DNA of 64,000 nucleotides, from contig NZ_CANLZX010000001.1 in NCBI RefSeq assembly GCF_947495675.1, positions 124,001-188,000 of the forward strand, written 5' to 3'. The DNA is from an uncultured Algibacter sp. GTDB taxonomy: Bacteria; Bacteroidota; Bacteroidia; Flavobacteriales; Flavobacteriaceae. The position numbers were made by a program, and so were the translations under genes. Positions 1-8,052 of the stretch are shown here, piece after piece. The notes beneath the pieces are model-generated. The model searched no databases. It was not told the DNA's origin and was given only the letters and a program-made list of their open reading frames with translations. Each line of letters begins with the position of its first letter. Position 1 is the stretch's first letter.

Positions 1-559
1 TACTATTAAATGCATTTTTTATTGATGATATTGCTCCTTTTCCGGGTTTAGGAACATATATAGTTATGGGTTTCGTATAATTTAAAACCCCAAGAGATAA
101 ACTATTAGAAATGCCCCAGCCAATAACCAGTTGGTTAGATTTTTGTTCAAACCAACTTCCATGATCTAGAGTAGAATCAACATTTACTACGTTTTGAAAG
201 TGCTCATCAACACCTTTTAAAACCGCAGGTGTGTTTTTGTTGCCAGAAGTTATAAAAACACGTTCTTCTATAACCTTAGAATAATAGGCAATGTCTGATA
301 AATTATTTAGTTTATTAACATCATTTTCGGTTAGAATAAATGATTTTCCAATACTGGGTATAGCTTTTAAATCAGGATCAACTTGACTAGTAAACTGTAA
401 TGTAAAATCTTTTAAACCTGCAAAGCCAGACAGGACAATAAACAAGGATGCTGAACCAAGAATAACACCAATTAAGGCAATATTGGTTATAAAATTTATA
501 GCATTGTTAGAGCTTTTAGAGCGTAAGTAACGTTTTGCTATGTGAAGAGGGAAACTCAA
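1..559 (-). CDS. FtsX/LolE-type ABC transporter permease, N-terminal part (runs off the window)
   Basis: Only the first 186 codons are inside the window. The protein opens with SFPLHIAKRYLRSK and a long hydrophobic segment at about residues 20-45, followed by a large extracytoplasmic region; this is the usual plan of lipoprotein-releasing or MacB-type FtsX permeases of the inner membrane. The start is TTG at 557-559. An in-frame TAA at 560-562 lies directly before it, so no earlier start is possible unless the true start is further inside. The gene begins 8 bases after the rbfA stop, so the two are probably co-transcribed. The LolC/E assignment is inferred from the N-terminus only; another FtsX-family exporter is possible. 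Confidence 0.8.
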   Translation of the reverse strand, partial: MSFPLHIAKRYLRSKSSNNAINFITNIALIGVILGSASLFIVLSGFAGLKDFTLQFTSQVDPDLKAIPSIGKSFILTENDVNKLNNLSDIAYYSKVIEERVFITSGNKNTPAVLKGVDEHFQNVVNVDSTLDHGSWFEQKSNQLVIGWGISNSLSLGVLNYTKPITIYVPKPGKGAISSIKNAFNS

Positions 560-567
560 TTAGAAAA

Positions 568-963
568 TTAAGATTTTTTTCTTTTATCTAAAATTGAAGG
601 ATCTTTAATTGGGTTTTCTTTCCCTTTTAAAGATTTTTCTATTTGGTCAATGTATTCTAAAGAATCATCAATAAAAAATTCTAAATTAGGCATTCTACGT
701 AGTTGGTTTTTGGTACGTTGCGCTAATTCGTGGCGAATTAATGGCGTATTAGATTTTATACCTTCAAGTAACTCTTTGCCCTTATCATTAGGAAAAATGC
801 TCAAATAAACTTTAGCAACACCTAAATCTACAGTTACTTTAACTTTTGTAACCGAAATTAAAACACCACGCATACCGCCTTGTGTAGCAGCTCCCTGTAA
901 TACATCAACTAAATCGGTTTGTAAAACAGACCCTATTTTTTTTTGTCTTTGACTTTCTTCCAT
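568..963 (-). CDS. rbfA: 30S ribosome-binding factor A
   Basis: This 131-residue protein has the size and pattern of RbfA, a KH-like cold-shock factor that binds the 30S subunit and helps mature the 5' end of 16S rRNA. The N-terminal RQKKIGSVLQTDL helix, a central VTVDLGVAKVYLSIF strand region, and the family's closing segment R-ELAQRT-LRRMPNLEFFIDDSLEY (about residues 77-105) are all visible. It sits just upstream of the TTG-started FtsX-type permease, 8 bases apart. The tail beyond residue 110 is lysine-rich and not conserved. Nothing in the gene looks broken. Confidence 0.95.
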   Translation of the reverse strand: MEESQRQKKIGSVLQTDLVDVLQGAATQGGMRGVLISVTKVKVTVDLGVAKVYLSIFPNDKGKELLEGIKSNTPLIRHELAQRTKNQLRRMPNLEFFIDDSLEYIDQIEKSLKGKENPIKDPSILDKRKKS

Positions 964-1073
964 GTTAAATTTTATGTAGTATTACTCTAACTACGCTACA
1001 AAAATAACGGATATTTAAAGATTATGTTACTTTTGGATTACTTAATTTGTATCTTAATGTAAAAGTTGTGCTT

Positions 1074-1478
1074 ATGAATAAAATTGAACACATAGGAATT
1101 GCTGTAAAAAGCCTTAAAAATTCTAATGAATTGTTTTCCAAACTCTTTGGTAAACCTCATTATAAAGTTGAGGAGGTAAAAACTGAAGGAGTTAATACAT
1201 CTTTTTTTAAAGTAGGTGAAAATAAAATTGAATTATTAGAGGCCACAAAAAAAGATAGCCCAATAGCAAAATTTATTGATAAAAAAGGAGAAGGTATTCA
1301 TCATATTGCTTTTGATGTTGATGATTTAGTATCTGAAATTAAGCGACTTAAAAAAGAGGGATTCAAGGTGTTAAATGAAACACCAAAGAAAGGCGCCGAT
1401 AACAAGTTAGTGGTTTTTTTACACCCAAAATCATCAAATGGGGTTTTAATTGAGTTATGTCAAGAGATAAAGAAATAA
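1074..1478 (+). CDS. mce: methylmalonyl-CoA epimerase (VOC family)
   Basis: The protein (134 residues) belongs to the vicinal-oxygen-chelate fold and most likely interconverts (R)- and (S)-methylmalonyl-CoA, linking propionate metabolism to succinyl-CoA. Metal ligands visible are His6 in IEHIGIAV, a His in the GIHHIAFDV strand and the terminal Glu in VLIELCQ. I chose the ATG at 1074 because MNKIEHIGIAV is the canonical family N-terminus; an in-frame ATG at 1047 would add nine residues with no family match. It is a single gene ahead of a tRNA. A different VOC-fold enzyme is possible but less likely given the full-length match. Confidence 0.9.
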   Translation: MNKIEHIGIAVKSLKNSNELFSKLFGKPHYKVEEVKTEGVNTSFFKVGENKIELLEATKKDSPIAKFIDKKGEGIHHIAFDVDDLVSEIKRLKKEGFKVLNETPKKGADNKLVVFLHPKSSNGVLIELCQEIKK

Positions 1479-1527
1479 TTTTTCTTGCTAACAATCAAAA
1501 TAAGTAGTAATATTGCACTCCAATTTC

Positions 1528-1601
1528 GGTCCTATAGCTCAGTTGGTTAGAGCACCTGACTCATAATCAGGTGGTCCATGGTTCGAGTCCATGTGGGACC
1601 A
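1528..1601 (+). tRNA. tRNA with CAU anticodon (Ile2 or elongator Met)
   Basis: A complete cloverleaf is visible. The acceptor stem is GGTCCTA with TGGGACC, the D arm has GCTC/GAGC, the anticodon stem is CCTGA/TCAGG at 1555-1571 with anticodon CAT at 1562-1564, the T arm contains TTCGAGT, and the discriminator is A at 1601. The 3' CCA is not fully encoded. CAU is ambiguous. The C4-G69 and C5-G68 pairs resemble those of bacterial tRNA-Ile2, the lysidine-modified AUA reader, more than E. coli elongator Met, so Ile2 is favoured on this limited evidence. Confidence 0.95.
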
Positions 1602-1615
1602 CTTCTAGAAATTGT

Positions 1616-1647
1616 AAAAGCCTTCAAGAAATTGAAGGCTTTTTTTA
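1616..1647 (+). terminator. Rho-independent terminator after the CAU tRNA
   Basis: A 12-base-pair perfect stem (1616-1627 with 1632-1643) closes on a GAAA tetraloop and runs into a T tract. It begins 15 bases after the tRNA. Confidence 0.9.
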
Positions 1648-1655
1648 TAATTTAT

Positions 1656-1928
1656 ATTAAAACACAACGTTTATATATAGATTTAAATTCGCTAGTTAAT
1701 TTTAATTTTTTTTACAGTGATTTATATATATTTGTTCTGTAAATTAAAAGTGAGGGATTAATTTTATATTTATTACAATTTGTATATTGGTATTGTTAAC
1801 ATATGTTAATCGAAATAAATCAAAAAAACGCATTTCATCGATATTTTTTGACATTTCATAGATATTTTTAACACCTATAAGATATATTTGTTTTGTTAAC
1901 TCGCTTTTTTTTATACATTTGTGACCCC
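1656..1928. other. gene-free stretch upstream of the PID-CTERM gene
   Basis: I see no convincing gene here. Two matches to the Bacteroidota -7 box TAnnTTTG (both TATATTTG) occur on the plus strand at 1727-1734 and 1883-1890. Neither has a clear TTTG box 19-20 bases upstream. The second is about 40 bases from the small gene at 1929 and is the better promoter candidate. Confidence 0.4.
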
Positions 1929-2141
1929 ATGACAATACAAAATAAAAGAATAATTGCCTCAACCTTATTTGTATTAATAAGCTTTGTGTGCGCAGCTCAG
2001 ACATTACCTGGGCCAACCCCTCCACCGCCAGGGCCACCACCACCACCGGGTTTTCCAATTGATGGAGGTATATTCTACGGTATTGTATTCGCTATATTTT
2101 ATGGGGTAAGAAAGCTAGTTTTTTCTAAAAAAAATAAATAG
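1929..2141 (+). CDS. tiny PID-CTERM sorting-tag protein
   Basis: This 70-residue protein consists almost entirely of sorting signals. It has a signal peptide (KR, then STLFVLISFVCA, cut near CAA-QT at about residue 23), a proline-rich spacer (about residues 26-40), then PIDGG, a hydrophobic segment, and a basic KKNK tail. PIDGG plus transmembrane plus basic tail is the PID-CTERM arrangement found in Bacteroidetes, thought to be a surface-sorting or processing signal. There is essentially no passenger domain. I chose the ATG at 1929 because it gives a proper basic n-region; an ATG at 1893 adds twelve residues before it. Function of the mature peptide is unknown. Confidence 0.75.
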   Translation: MTIQNKRIIASTLFVLISFVCAAQTLPGPTPPPPGPPPPPGFPIDGGIFYGIVFAIFYGVRKLVFSKKNK

Positions 2142-2142
2142 A

Positions 2143-2733
2143 TTACTTGTTTAAGTCTACAAGTTTTGCCACATATTTCCCTAAAACATCAAACTCTAAG
2201 TTAACTGTTGTACCAATTTTGAAGGTATTAAAGTTTGTATGTTCATAAGTATAAGGTATAATGGCAACGCTAAATGTATCCACTTTTGAGTTTACTACAG
2301 TTAAACTTGTTCCGTTTACTGTTATAGATCCTTTCTCAATAGTGATGTTGTTTAAAGTACTATCATAATTAAATGTAAACACCCAACTACCATTTTCTTC
2401 TTTAATGTTTGTACAAATAGCCGTTTGATCAACATGCCCTTGAACAATATGTCCATCGAGTCTATTTCCTAATTTCATAGCTCTTTCCAAGTTCACTTTA
2501 TCAGCAATTTGTAAAGTACCAAGATTTGTTTTTTCTAAGGTTTCTTTTATTGCGGTAACAGTATATTCATCATTGTTAATTTTAACAACGGTTAAACAAA
2601 CACCATTATGAGCTACACTTTGGTCTATTTTTAACTCAGAAGTGATGGCGCTTTTTATTGATATGTGTAGATTGTCTAAATCGTTTTTTAAATTTGAAAC
2701 GACTCCAATATCTTCAATAATTCCTGTAAACAT
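2143..2733 (-). CDS. ribE: riboflavin synthase
   Basis: The enzyme dismutates two 6,7-dimethyl-8-ribityllumazine molecules to riboflavin. It has the canonical MFTGIIE start and two homologous lumazine-binding barrels: the first (about 1-90) with VAHNGVCLTV and the second (about 95-190) with GRLDGHIVQGHVDQT and GSITVNGTSLTVV. The length of 196 is normal for the family. It is convergent with the PID-CTERM gene, with one base between stops, and divergent from pdxA, so the 75-base gap between 2734 and 2808 must hold promoters for both directions. Confidence 0.96.
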   Translation of the reverse strand: MFTGIIEDIGVVSNLKNDLDNLHISIKSAITSELKIDQSVAHNGVCLTVVKINNDEYTVTAIKETLEKTNLGTLQIADKVNLERAMKLGNRLDGHIVQGHVDQTAICTNIKEENGSWVFTFNYDSTLNNITIEKGSITVNGTSLTVVNSKVDTFSVAIIPYTYEHTNFNTFKIGTTVNLEFDVLGKYVAKLVDLNK

Positions 2734-2754
2734 AATATTGTTTGTTTATTTGGT

Positions 2755-2787
2755 TAAATTTGCAGTATTAAATGAATTTCAAAATTA
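2755..2787. promoter_or_regulatory. divergent promoter boxes, ribE and pdxA
   Basis: A plus-strand TAAATTTG at 2755-2762 faces pdxA and a minus-strand TAATTTTG at 2780-2787 faces ribE. Both match TAnnTTTG. Neither has a clear -33 TTTG at the standard spacing, so these are candidate -7 boxes only. Confidence 0.4.
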
Positions 2788-2808
2788 CGAACAAAAGTTG
2801 TCATTTTA

Positions 2809-3861
2809 ATGAAGGAAGAAGAAAATATAATAGTAGGAATATCTATAGGTGACTTAAATGGTATTGGTGGAGAAATAATTTTAAAAGTATTTGAGGACAA
2901 TAGGTTTTTAGATTTTTGCACTCCTGTAATTTTTGCTTCGGCAAAAGCTATGACTTTTTTTAAAACACACTTCAAATCTCAAATTAATTTTAATATAATT
3001 AATAATTTAAATCAAATAACTCATAATAAAGTTAATGTGTTTAATTGTTGGAATGAACCTGTAAAAATTGAGTTTGGGAAAGAAGACACAAAAATTGGAA
3101 GATTTGCAATAAAATCTTTAGAAACAGCCACAAAAGCATTAAAAGAAAATGCTATACATGTTTTGGTTACTGCTCCTATAAATAAACACAATATTCAATC
3201 AGAAGATTTTAAATTCCCTGGGCATACAGATTATCTAGCTCAAGAACTTGAAGGTGAGAGTTTAATGTTTATGATTACAGATACGCTAAGAGTAGGACTA
3301 CTTACAGATCATGTACCTGTTAAAGATATTTCAACACATATCACTCCAGAATTGATAGAGCAAAAAATTAACACGGTTTATAATTCGCTTAAAAAAGATT
3401 TTAAAATAGAAAGACCTAAAATTGCTGTTTTAGGTATAAATCCGCATACAGGAGATAATGGTGTTATTGGAAGTGAAGATGATGATGTACTTAGGCCAAC
3501 TCTCCATAAAATAAAAGAAAGTGGTAAATTAGTTTACGGACCTTATGCTGCTGATAGTTTTTTTGGCTCAAATAATTATAAAAATTTTGATGCCATTATT
3601 GCATCATACCACGATCAAGGGTTAATTCCTTTTAAAACACTTTCGTTTGGTCAAGGTGTTAATTATACAGCAGGTTTAAATAAAGTAAGAACCTCACCAG
3701 ATCACGGTACTGCATATGAAATCGCAGGGAAAGGAATTGCAGACGAAAACTCATTTAAAGAAGCAATTTTTAGTGCGATTAAAATATATAAAAACAGAAT
3801 GAGTTATGAACAACTTACTTCAAATCCGTTAAAAAAAGCACCTCGAAAAGTGCATCGTTAA
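2809..3861 (+). CDS. pdxA: 4-hydroxythreonine-4-phosphate dehydrogenase
   Basis: PdxA oxidises 4-phosphohydroxy-L-threonine in the pyridoxal phosphate pathway, using NAD and a divalent metal held by three histidines. Those ligands are visible in FPGHTDYLA (about residue 143), SYHDQGLIPFK (about 270) and TSPDHGTAYEIAGKG (about 300). The IGDLNGIGGEI opening and the GINPHTGDNG motif are also canonical. At 350 residues it is full length. It is read divergently from ribE and is followed by a 125-base gap before yceD, so it looks like a single-gene unit. Confidence 0.95.
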   Translation: MKEEENIIVGISIGDLNGIGGEIILKVFEDNRFLDFCTPVIFASAKAMTFFKTHFKSQINFNIINNLNQITHNKVNVFNCWNEPVKIEFGKEDTKIGRFAIKSLETATKALKENAIHVLVTAPINKHNIQSEDFKFPGHTDYLAQELEGESLMFMITDTLRVGLLTDHVPVKDISTHITPELIEQKINTVYNSLKKDFKIERPKIAVLGINPHTGDNGVIGSEDDDVLRPTLHKIKESGKLVYGPYAADSFFGSNNYKNFDAIIASYHDQGLIPFKTLSFGQGVNYTAGLNKVRTSPDHGTAYEIAGKGIADENSFKEAIFSAIKIYKNRMSYEQLTSNPLKKAPRKVHR

Positions 3862-3956
3862 TTGGTTGATTATTAGTTAAAACCTTTGCCAAAACAAGTC
3901 AAAAAAAACATAATTAAAAAAATGTTGATAACTCGTGTTAGGTAAATAAAAATTTA

Positions 3957-3964
3957 TATATTTG
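3957..3964 (+). promoter_or_regulatory. -7 box ahead of yceD-rpmF
   Basis: TATATTTG at 3957-3964 lies 22 bases before the yceD start and matches the Bacteroidota TAnnTTTG box. I do not see a good -33 TTTG at 19-20 bases. Confidence 0.45.
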
Positions 3965-3986
3965 CAGGCTCAAAATAGATGCGGTT

Positions 3987-4526
3987 ATGAAGCTACTGAA
4001 AGAGTTTACAATCCCATTTGTAGGATTAAAAATAGGAAAACATCATTTTGAGTACGAAGTTAAGCAAGCGTTCTTTGAACATTTTGAGTATGAAGATTTT
4101 AATGATGTAAACATTAATGTTAATCTTGAATTAGAAAAAAAGACAACATTACTTGAGTTACATTTTGAAATTTCTGGATGGGTAAATATTAATTGTGATT
4201 TAACAAACGAACCCTTTAATCAACCCATTGAGAATGAGTTTGATTTAGTAGTTAAGTTTGGTGATGAATATAATGATGAAAATATAGACATTTTAATAGT
4301 TCCTCATGGAACTTATGAAGTTAATATTCAGCAATATATTTACGAATTAGTTATACTAGCTGTACCATTAAAAAGGATACACCCAGGAGTTGAAGATGGT
4401 ACATTAGATTCTGACATACTTAATAAATTAGAAGAATTAAGCCCTAAACTCAAAGATAAAAAAGACAAAGAAGAGGAAATTGATCCTCGTTGGAATACAT
4501 TAAAGAAATTATTAACGGATAAATAA
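3987..4526 (+). CDS. YceD/DUF177 family protein
   Basis: The protein has 179 residues and the DUF177 layout: an acidic, strand-rich body (about 30-140) and a charged lysine/glutamate tail (about 145-179). In many bacteria this family precedes rpmF, as it does here with nine bases between genes, and is linked to 23S rRNA or ribosome function in several organisms. The short cysteine motif of some YceD proteins is not evident; only an isolated Cys occurs in the NINCDLTNEPF stretch. The function is inferred from context and family, not from catalytic residues. Confidence 0.8.
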   Translation: MKLLKEFTIPFVGLKIGKHHFEYEVKQAFFEHFEYEDFNDVNINVNLELEKKTTLLELHFEISGWVNINCDLTNEPFNQPIENEFDLVVKFGDEYNDENIDILIVPHGTYEVNIQQYIYELVILAVPLKRIHPGVEDGTLDSDILNKLEELSPKLKDKKDKEEEIDPRWNTLKKLLTDK

Positions 4527-4535
4527 AGATATAAA

Positions 4536-4739
4536 ATGGCACATCCTAAAAGAAAAATCTCGAAAACAAGAAGAGATAAGAGAAGAACACATTACAAAGC
4601 AACTGCGCCACAGATTGCTACTTGCCCTACAACTGGTGAAGCACACTTATACCATAGAGCACACTGGCATGAAGGAAAGTTATACTACAGAGGTCAAGTA
4701 TTAATTGACAATTCTGAAGAAATAGAAAATGTTGCATAA
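4536..4739 (+). CDS. rpmF: 50S ribosomal protein L32
   Basis: The 67-residue basic protein opens with [20 protein letters not shown], the conserved L32 N-terminus, followed by [16 protein letters not shown]. Only one of the zinc-ribbon cysteines of C+ L32 forms remains, so this is a C- (zinc-free) type. It is the second gene of the yceD-rpmF unit and ends 21 bases before a terminator. Confidence 0.97.
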   Translation: MAHPKRKISKTRRDKRRTHYKATAPQIATCPTTGEAHLYHRAHWHEGKLYYRGQVLIDNSEEIENVA

Positions 4740-4760
4740 TTATTTATGCATTTAAATATA

Positions 4761-4787
4761 AAACGCTCATTTATGAGCGTTTTTTTT
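4761..4787 (+). terminator. Rho-independent terminator after rpmF
   Basis: The stem AAACGCTCAT at 4761-4770 pairs with ATGAGCGTTT from 4773, closing on a two-base turn or a slightly opened loop, and continues into a T tract. Confidence 0.88.
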
Positions 4788-4918
4788 ATGAAATACTTTT
4801 TCTAATTAACAAAAACACTTAATTTGTATATTATTAGACCAAAATTTATTAGTTTTCATAAAAATTTGCGTGTTTTCGTCCAATTTTAACGATTTTTGGT
4901 CAAATTAAAAATAAAGGT

Positions 4919-5920
4919 ATGAGTAAAATCTCAGCAGCGATTACAGCTGTAGGCGCTTATGTGCCAGATTATGTATTAACCAATCAAATTCTTGAAACGA
5001 TGGTTGATACAAACGATGAATGGATTACCTCTAGAACGGGAATTAAAGAGCGTAGAATTCTTAAAGACGATGGAAAAGGAACATCTTACCTAGCCATAAA
5101 AGCTGCTCAAGATTTAATAAACAAAAAAGGGATAGACCCTAAAGATATAGAATTAGTTATTGTAGCAACAGCAACTCCAGATATGAAAGCAGCCTCAACA
5201 GCTTCTTTTACAGCCTCAGAGATTGGTGCAACAAATGCGTTTTCTTTTGATATGGATGCAGCATGTTCTAGTTTCTTATTTGGTATGTCTGTAGCTTCAT
5301 CTTATATTGAATCTGGGAGATATAAAAATGTGCTGCTTATTGGAGCAGATAAAATGTCTTCAATAATCAATTACAAAGATAGAGCAACGTGTATCATTTT
5401 TGGAGATGGCGCAGGTGCTGTATTATTTGAACCTAATGATGAAAATCTTGGGGTGCAAGACGAATATTTAAGAAGTGATGGTACTGGTAGAGAATTTCTT
5501 CAAGCTACCTATGGCGGTTCATCACATGCCTTAACAGCAGAAACTTTAGAAAAAGGAGGGCATTATGCTTTTCAAGAAGGAAGAACCGTATTCAAAAATG
5601 CTGTTTTTAATATGGCAGATGCTACAGTAAAAATATTAGAACGAAATAATTTAACAAAAGATACAGTTGATTGGTTAGCTGCACATCAAGCAAACAAACG
5701 TATTATTGATGCTACAGCACAACGTATAGATTTAGATGAGGATAAAGTTATGATGAATATTCATAAATATGGGAACACAACATCTGCAACTTTACCGCTT
5801 CTAATAAATGATTATGAATCACAACTTAAAAAAGGAGACAATATTATATTTGCCGCTTTTGGAGGCGGATTTAATTGGGGAGCCATTTATTTAAAATGGG
5901 CTTATAATTCAAAAAACTAA
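4919..5920 (+). CDS. fabH: beta-ketoacyl-ACP synthase III
   Basis: FabH condenses an acyl-CoA primer with malonyl-ACP to start fatty acid synthesis. The catalytic triad is visible as Cys116 in DAACSSF, His256 in AAHQANKR and Asn286 in YGNTTSAT. The N-terminal TNDEWITSRTGIKERR motif and the length of 333 are standard. It heads fabH-accB-accC, a logical cluster because AccBC makes the malonyl-CoA it needs. The gap to accB is 22 bases. Confidence 0.96.
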   Translation: MSKISAAITAVGAYVPDYVLTNQILETMVDTNDEWITSRTGIKERRILKDDGKGTSYLAIKAAQDLINKKGIDPKDIELVIVATATPDMKAASTASFTASEIGATNAFSFDMDAACSSFLFGMSVASSYIESGRYKNVLLIGADKMSSIINYKDRATCIIFGDGAGAVLFEPNDENLGVQDEYLRSDGTGREFLQATYGGSSHALTAETLEKGGHYAFQEGRTVFKNAVFNMADATVKILERNNLTKDTVDWLAAHQANKRIIDATAQRIDLDEDKVMMNIHKYGNTTSATLPLLINDYESQLKKGDNIIFAAFGGGFNWGAIYLKWAYNSKN

Positions 5921-5942
5921 CCACTAACTAATTAGTAATATT

Positions 5943-6437
5943 ATGGACGTAAAAGAGATTCAAAACTTAATTAAGTTTGTTGCAAAATCAGGAGCAAGCG
6001 AGGTTAAACTAGAAATGGATGATATAAAAATCACCATTAAAACAGGATCAGATTCAGACACAACAATTGTGCATCAAGTTCCTGCTACTCAAATGCCACA
6101 ACAAGTTATGGCTGCTGCACCTACTCTAGAAGTACCAGCTGCGCCTGCTGCTACACCAGCTGCAACACCAGTTGAGGCTGCTGCAGAAGATTCAAAATAC
6201 ATCACAATAAAATCACCAATTATTGGTACTTTTTATAGAAAACCATCACCAGATAAACCTTTATTTGTTGAGGTAGGGCAAACTATTGCAGAAGGAGATG
6301 TACTTTGTATTATTGAGGCTATGAAACTTTTCAATGAAATTGAATCTGAAGTTTCAGGAAAAGTAGTTAAAATTTTAGTTGATGATTCTTCTCCAGTAGA
6401 ATTTGATCAACCATTATTTTTAGTAGACCCATCTTAA
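5943..6437 (+). CDS. accB: biotin carboxyl carrier protein of acetyl-CoA carboxylase
   Basis: AccB carries the biotin of acetyl-CoA carboxylase. The biotinyl domain occupies about residues 85-164 and contains the EAMKLF motif, with the biotinylated lysine at residue 128. An alanine/proline/glutamine-rich linker (about 45-82) joins it to a short N-terminal helix domain ([13 protein letters not shown]). The length of 164 is normal. It sits between fabH and accC in the same direction, with 97 AT-rich bases before accC. Confidence 0.96.
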   Translation: MDVKEIQNLIKFVAKSGASEVKLEMDDIKITIKTGSDSDTTIVHQVPATQMPQQVMAAAPTLEVPAAPAATPAATPVEAAAEDSKYITIKSPIIGTFYRKPSPDKPLFVEVGQTIAEGDVLCIIEAMKLFNEIESEVSGKVVKILVDDSSPVEFDQPLFLVDPS

Positions 6438-6534
6438 TTTTAGATTATTAGACCCCTTGAATTATTAGAATTTTATATTTCTAATATTTTAATAATCGAA
6501 TAATCCAATTCTCTAATTATCTAATTCAAAAAAG

Positions 6535-7887
6535 ATGTTTAAAAAAATATTAATTGCCAATAGAGGAGAAATAGCACTTCGTGTTATTAGAACCTGTAAA
6601 GAAATGGGCATTAAAACAGTAGCTGTTTATTCTACCGTAGACGAAGAAAGTTTACACGTAAAATTTGCAGACGAAGCTGTATGTATAGGTCCTCCAGCAA
6701 GTAGCGAGTCCTATTTAAAAATGTCTAACATAATATCTGCCGCAGAAATTACAAACGCAGATGCCATACATCCAGGATACGGATTTTTATCAGAAAATGC
6801 TAAGTTTTCAAAAATTTGTGAAGAGCACGGAATTAAATTTATTGGTGCGTCTCCAGAAATGATAGACCGCATGGGCGATAAGGCAAATGCCAAGGCAACC
6901 ATGAAAGCTGCCGGCGTACCATGTGTACCAGGTAGTGATGGTGTTATTGAAGATTTTCCTGAGTGTGTAAAAGTAGCTGAAGAAACAGGTTATCCTGTTA
7001 TGCTAAAAGCCTCTGCCGGTGGTGGTGGTAAAGGTATGCGTGCAGTTTGGAAACCAGAAGACCTTAAAGAAGCTTGGGATTCTGCTAGACAAGAATCTAA
7101 GGCTGCTTTTGGAAATGACGATATGTATATGGAAAAACTCATTGAAGAGCCAAGACATATTGAAATTCAAATAGTAGGTGATTCTTCAGGAAAAGCTTGC
7201 CATTTATCAGAAAGAGATTGTTCAATACAACGTCGTCATCAAAAACTTACTGAAGAAGTTCCGTCGCCGTTCATGACCAATGCACTTCGAAAAAAAATGG
7301 GTGATGCTGCTGTAAAAGCAGCAGAGTATATAAAGTATGAAGGTGCAGGAACTATTGAGTTCTTAGTTGATAAGCATCGTAATTTTTACTTTATGGAAAT
7401 GAATACACGTATTCAAGTAGAGCACCCAATTACAGAGCAAGTAATAGATTTCGATTTAATTCGAGAACAAATTCTTGTAGCAGCAGGTGTGCCAATTTCA
7501 GGTAAAAATTATACACCAAAATTACATTCAATTGAGTGTAGAATTAATGCAGAAGACCCTTTTAATGGGTTTAGACCTTCACCAGGTATGATAACAACAC
7601 TTCATGCCCCAGGTGGCCATGGTGTACGTTTAGATACTCATGTTTATGCAGGTTATGCCATTCCGCCAAATTATGATTCTATGATTGCTAAGTTAATTAC
7701 AACAGCGCAAACCAGAGAAGAGGCTATAAATAAAATGAAACGAGCTTTAGATGAGTTTGTTATAGAAGGTATAAAAACTACCATTCCATTCCATAGGCAA
7801 CTTATGGATCATCCAGATTATTTAGCCGGTAATTACACCACTAAATTTATGGAAGACTTTGTTATGGATAAACCAAACGAAGATTAA
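6535..7887 (+). CDS. accC: acetyl-CoA carboxylase, biotin carboxylase subunit
   Basis: AccC carboxylates the biotin on AccB using ATP and bicarbonate. The start [18 protein letters not shown] is canonical, the ATP-grasp glycine loop is [12 protein letters not shown] (about 158-170), and the active-site segment [14 protein letters not shown] lies near 290. The 450-residue length is complete. It is the last gene of the fabH-accB-accC cluster and is followed at once by a terminator. The carboxyltransferase genes accA and accD are not in this window. Confidence 0.97.
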   Translation: MFKKILIANRGEIALRVIRTCKEMGIKTVAVYSTVDEESLHVKFADEAVCIGPPASSESYLKMSNIISAAEITNADAIHPGYGFLSENAKFSKICEEHGIKFIGASPEMIDRMGDKANAKATMKAAGVPCVPGSDGVIEDFPECVKVAEETGYPVMLKASAGGGGKGMRAVWKPEDLKEAWDSARQESKAAFGNDDMYMEKLIEEPRHIEIQIVGDSSGKACHLSERDCSIQRRHQKLTEEVPSPFMTNALRKKMGDAAVKAAEYIKYEGAGTIEFLVDKHRNFYFMEMNTRIQVEHPITEQVIDFDLIREQILVAAGVPISGKNYTPKLHSIECRINAEDPFNGFRPSPGMITTLHAPGGHGVRLDTHVYAGYAIPPNYDSMIAKLITTAQTREEAINKMKRALDEFVIEGIKTTIPFHRQLMDHPDYLAGNYTTKFMEDFVMDKPNED

Positions 7888-7895
7888 ATATCAAG

Positions 7896-7926
7896 AAAAC
7901 TCCGGAAATTATTTCGGAGTTTTTTT
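7896..7926 (+). terminator. Rho-independent terminator after accC
   Basis: AAAACTCCG at 7896-7904 pairs with CGGAGTTTT at 7915-7923, with a further inner GAAAT/ATTTC helix, then a T tract. Confidence 0.9.
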
Positions 7927-7929
7927 ATG

Positions 7930-8015
7930 GCGTTACCTCAAGGGTCGGGCTTTCCATTACTAGTTTTGGCTCGATGCGCGCCTCGCCAAAAGCTAACCAT
8001 TACAATCCCTAACGC
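7930..8015. repeat. structured interspersed repeat, copy 1
   Basis: This 86-base element has terminal inverted repeats GCGTTA (7930-7935) and TAACGC (8010-8015). Inside are a very short hairpin (CC-TCAA-GG, 7936-7943), a GGTCGGGC segment, and a long hairpin whose arms are TAGTTTTGGC (7961-7970) and GCCAAAAGCTA (7985-7995). Bases 7961-8001 are identical to 17091-17131 in copy 2. It lies just after the accC terminator and 37 bases before the FAD oxidoreductase gene. It has no coding capacity and is far more GC-rich than its surroundings. Confidence 0.85.
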
Positions 8016-8052
8016 AAAGCAGAATTTCATTTAAAAATTCTAACTTAGCTTC

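Noticed and set aside
1744..2058. Minus-strand frame of 104 codons opposite the PID-CTERM gene
   Set aside because: It lies antisense to a proline-rich coding stretch, has no domain pattern, and the plus-strand gene explains the region.
7930..8015. The structured repeat as an integron attC site
   Set aside because: attC begins TAAC-like and ends GTTA-like; here the ends are GTTA first and TAAC last, and no integrase or cassette array is seen.
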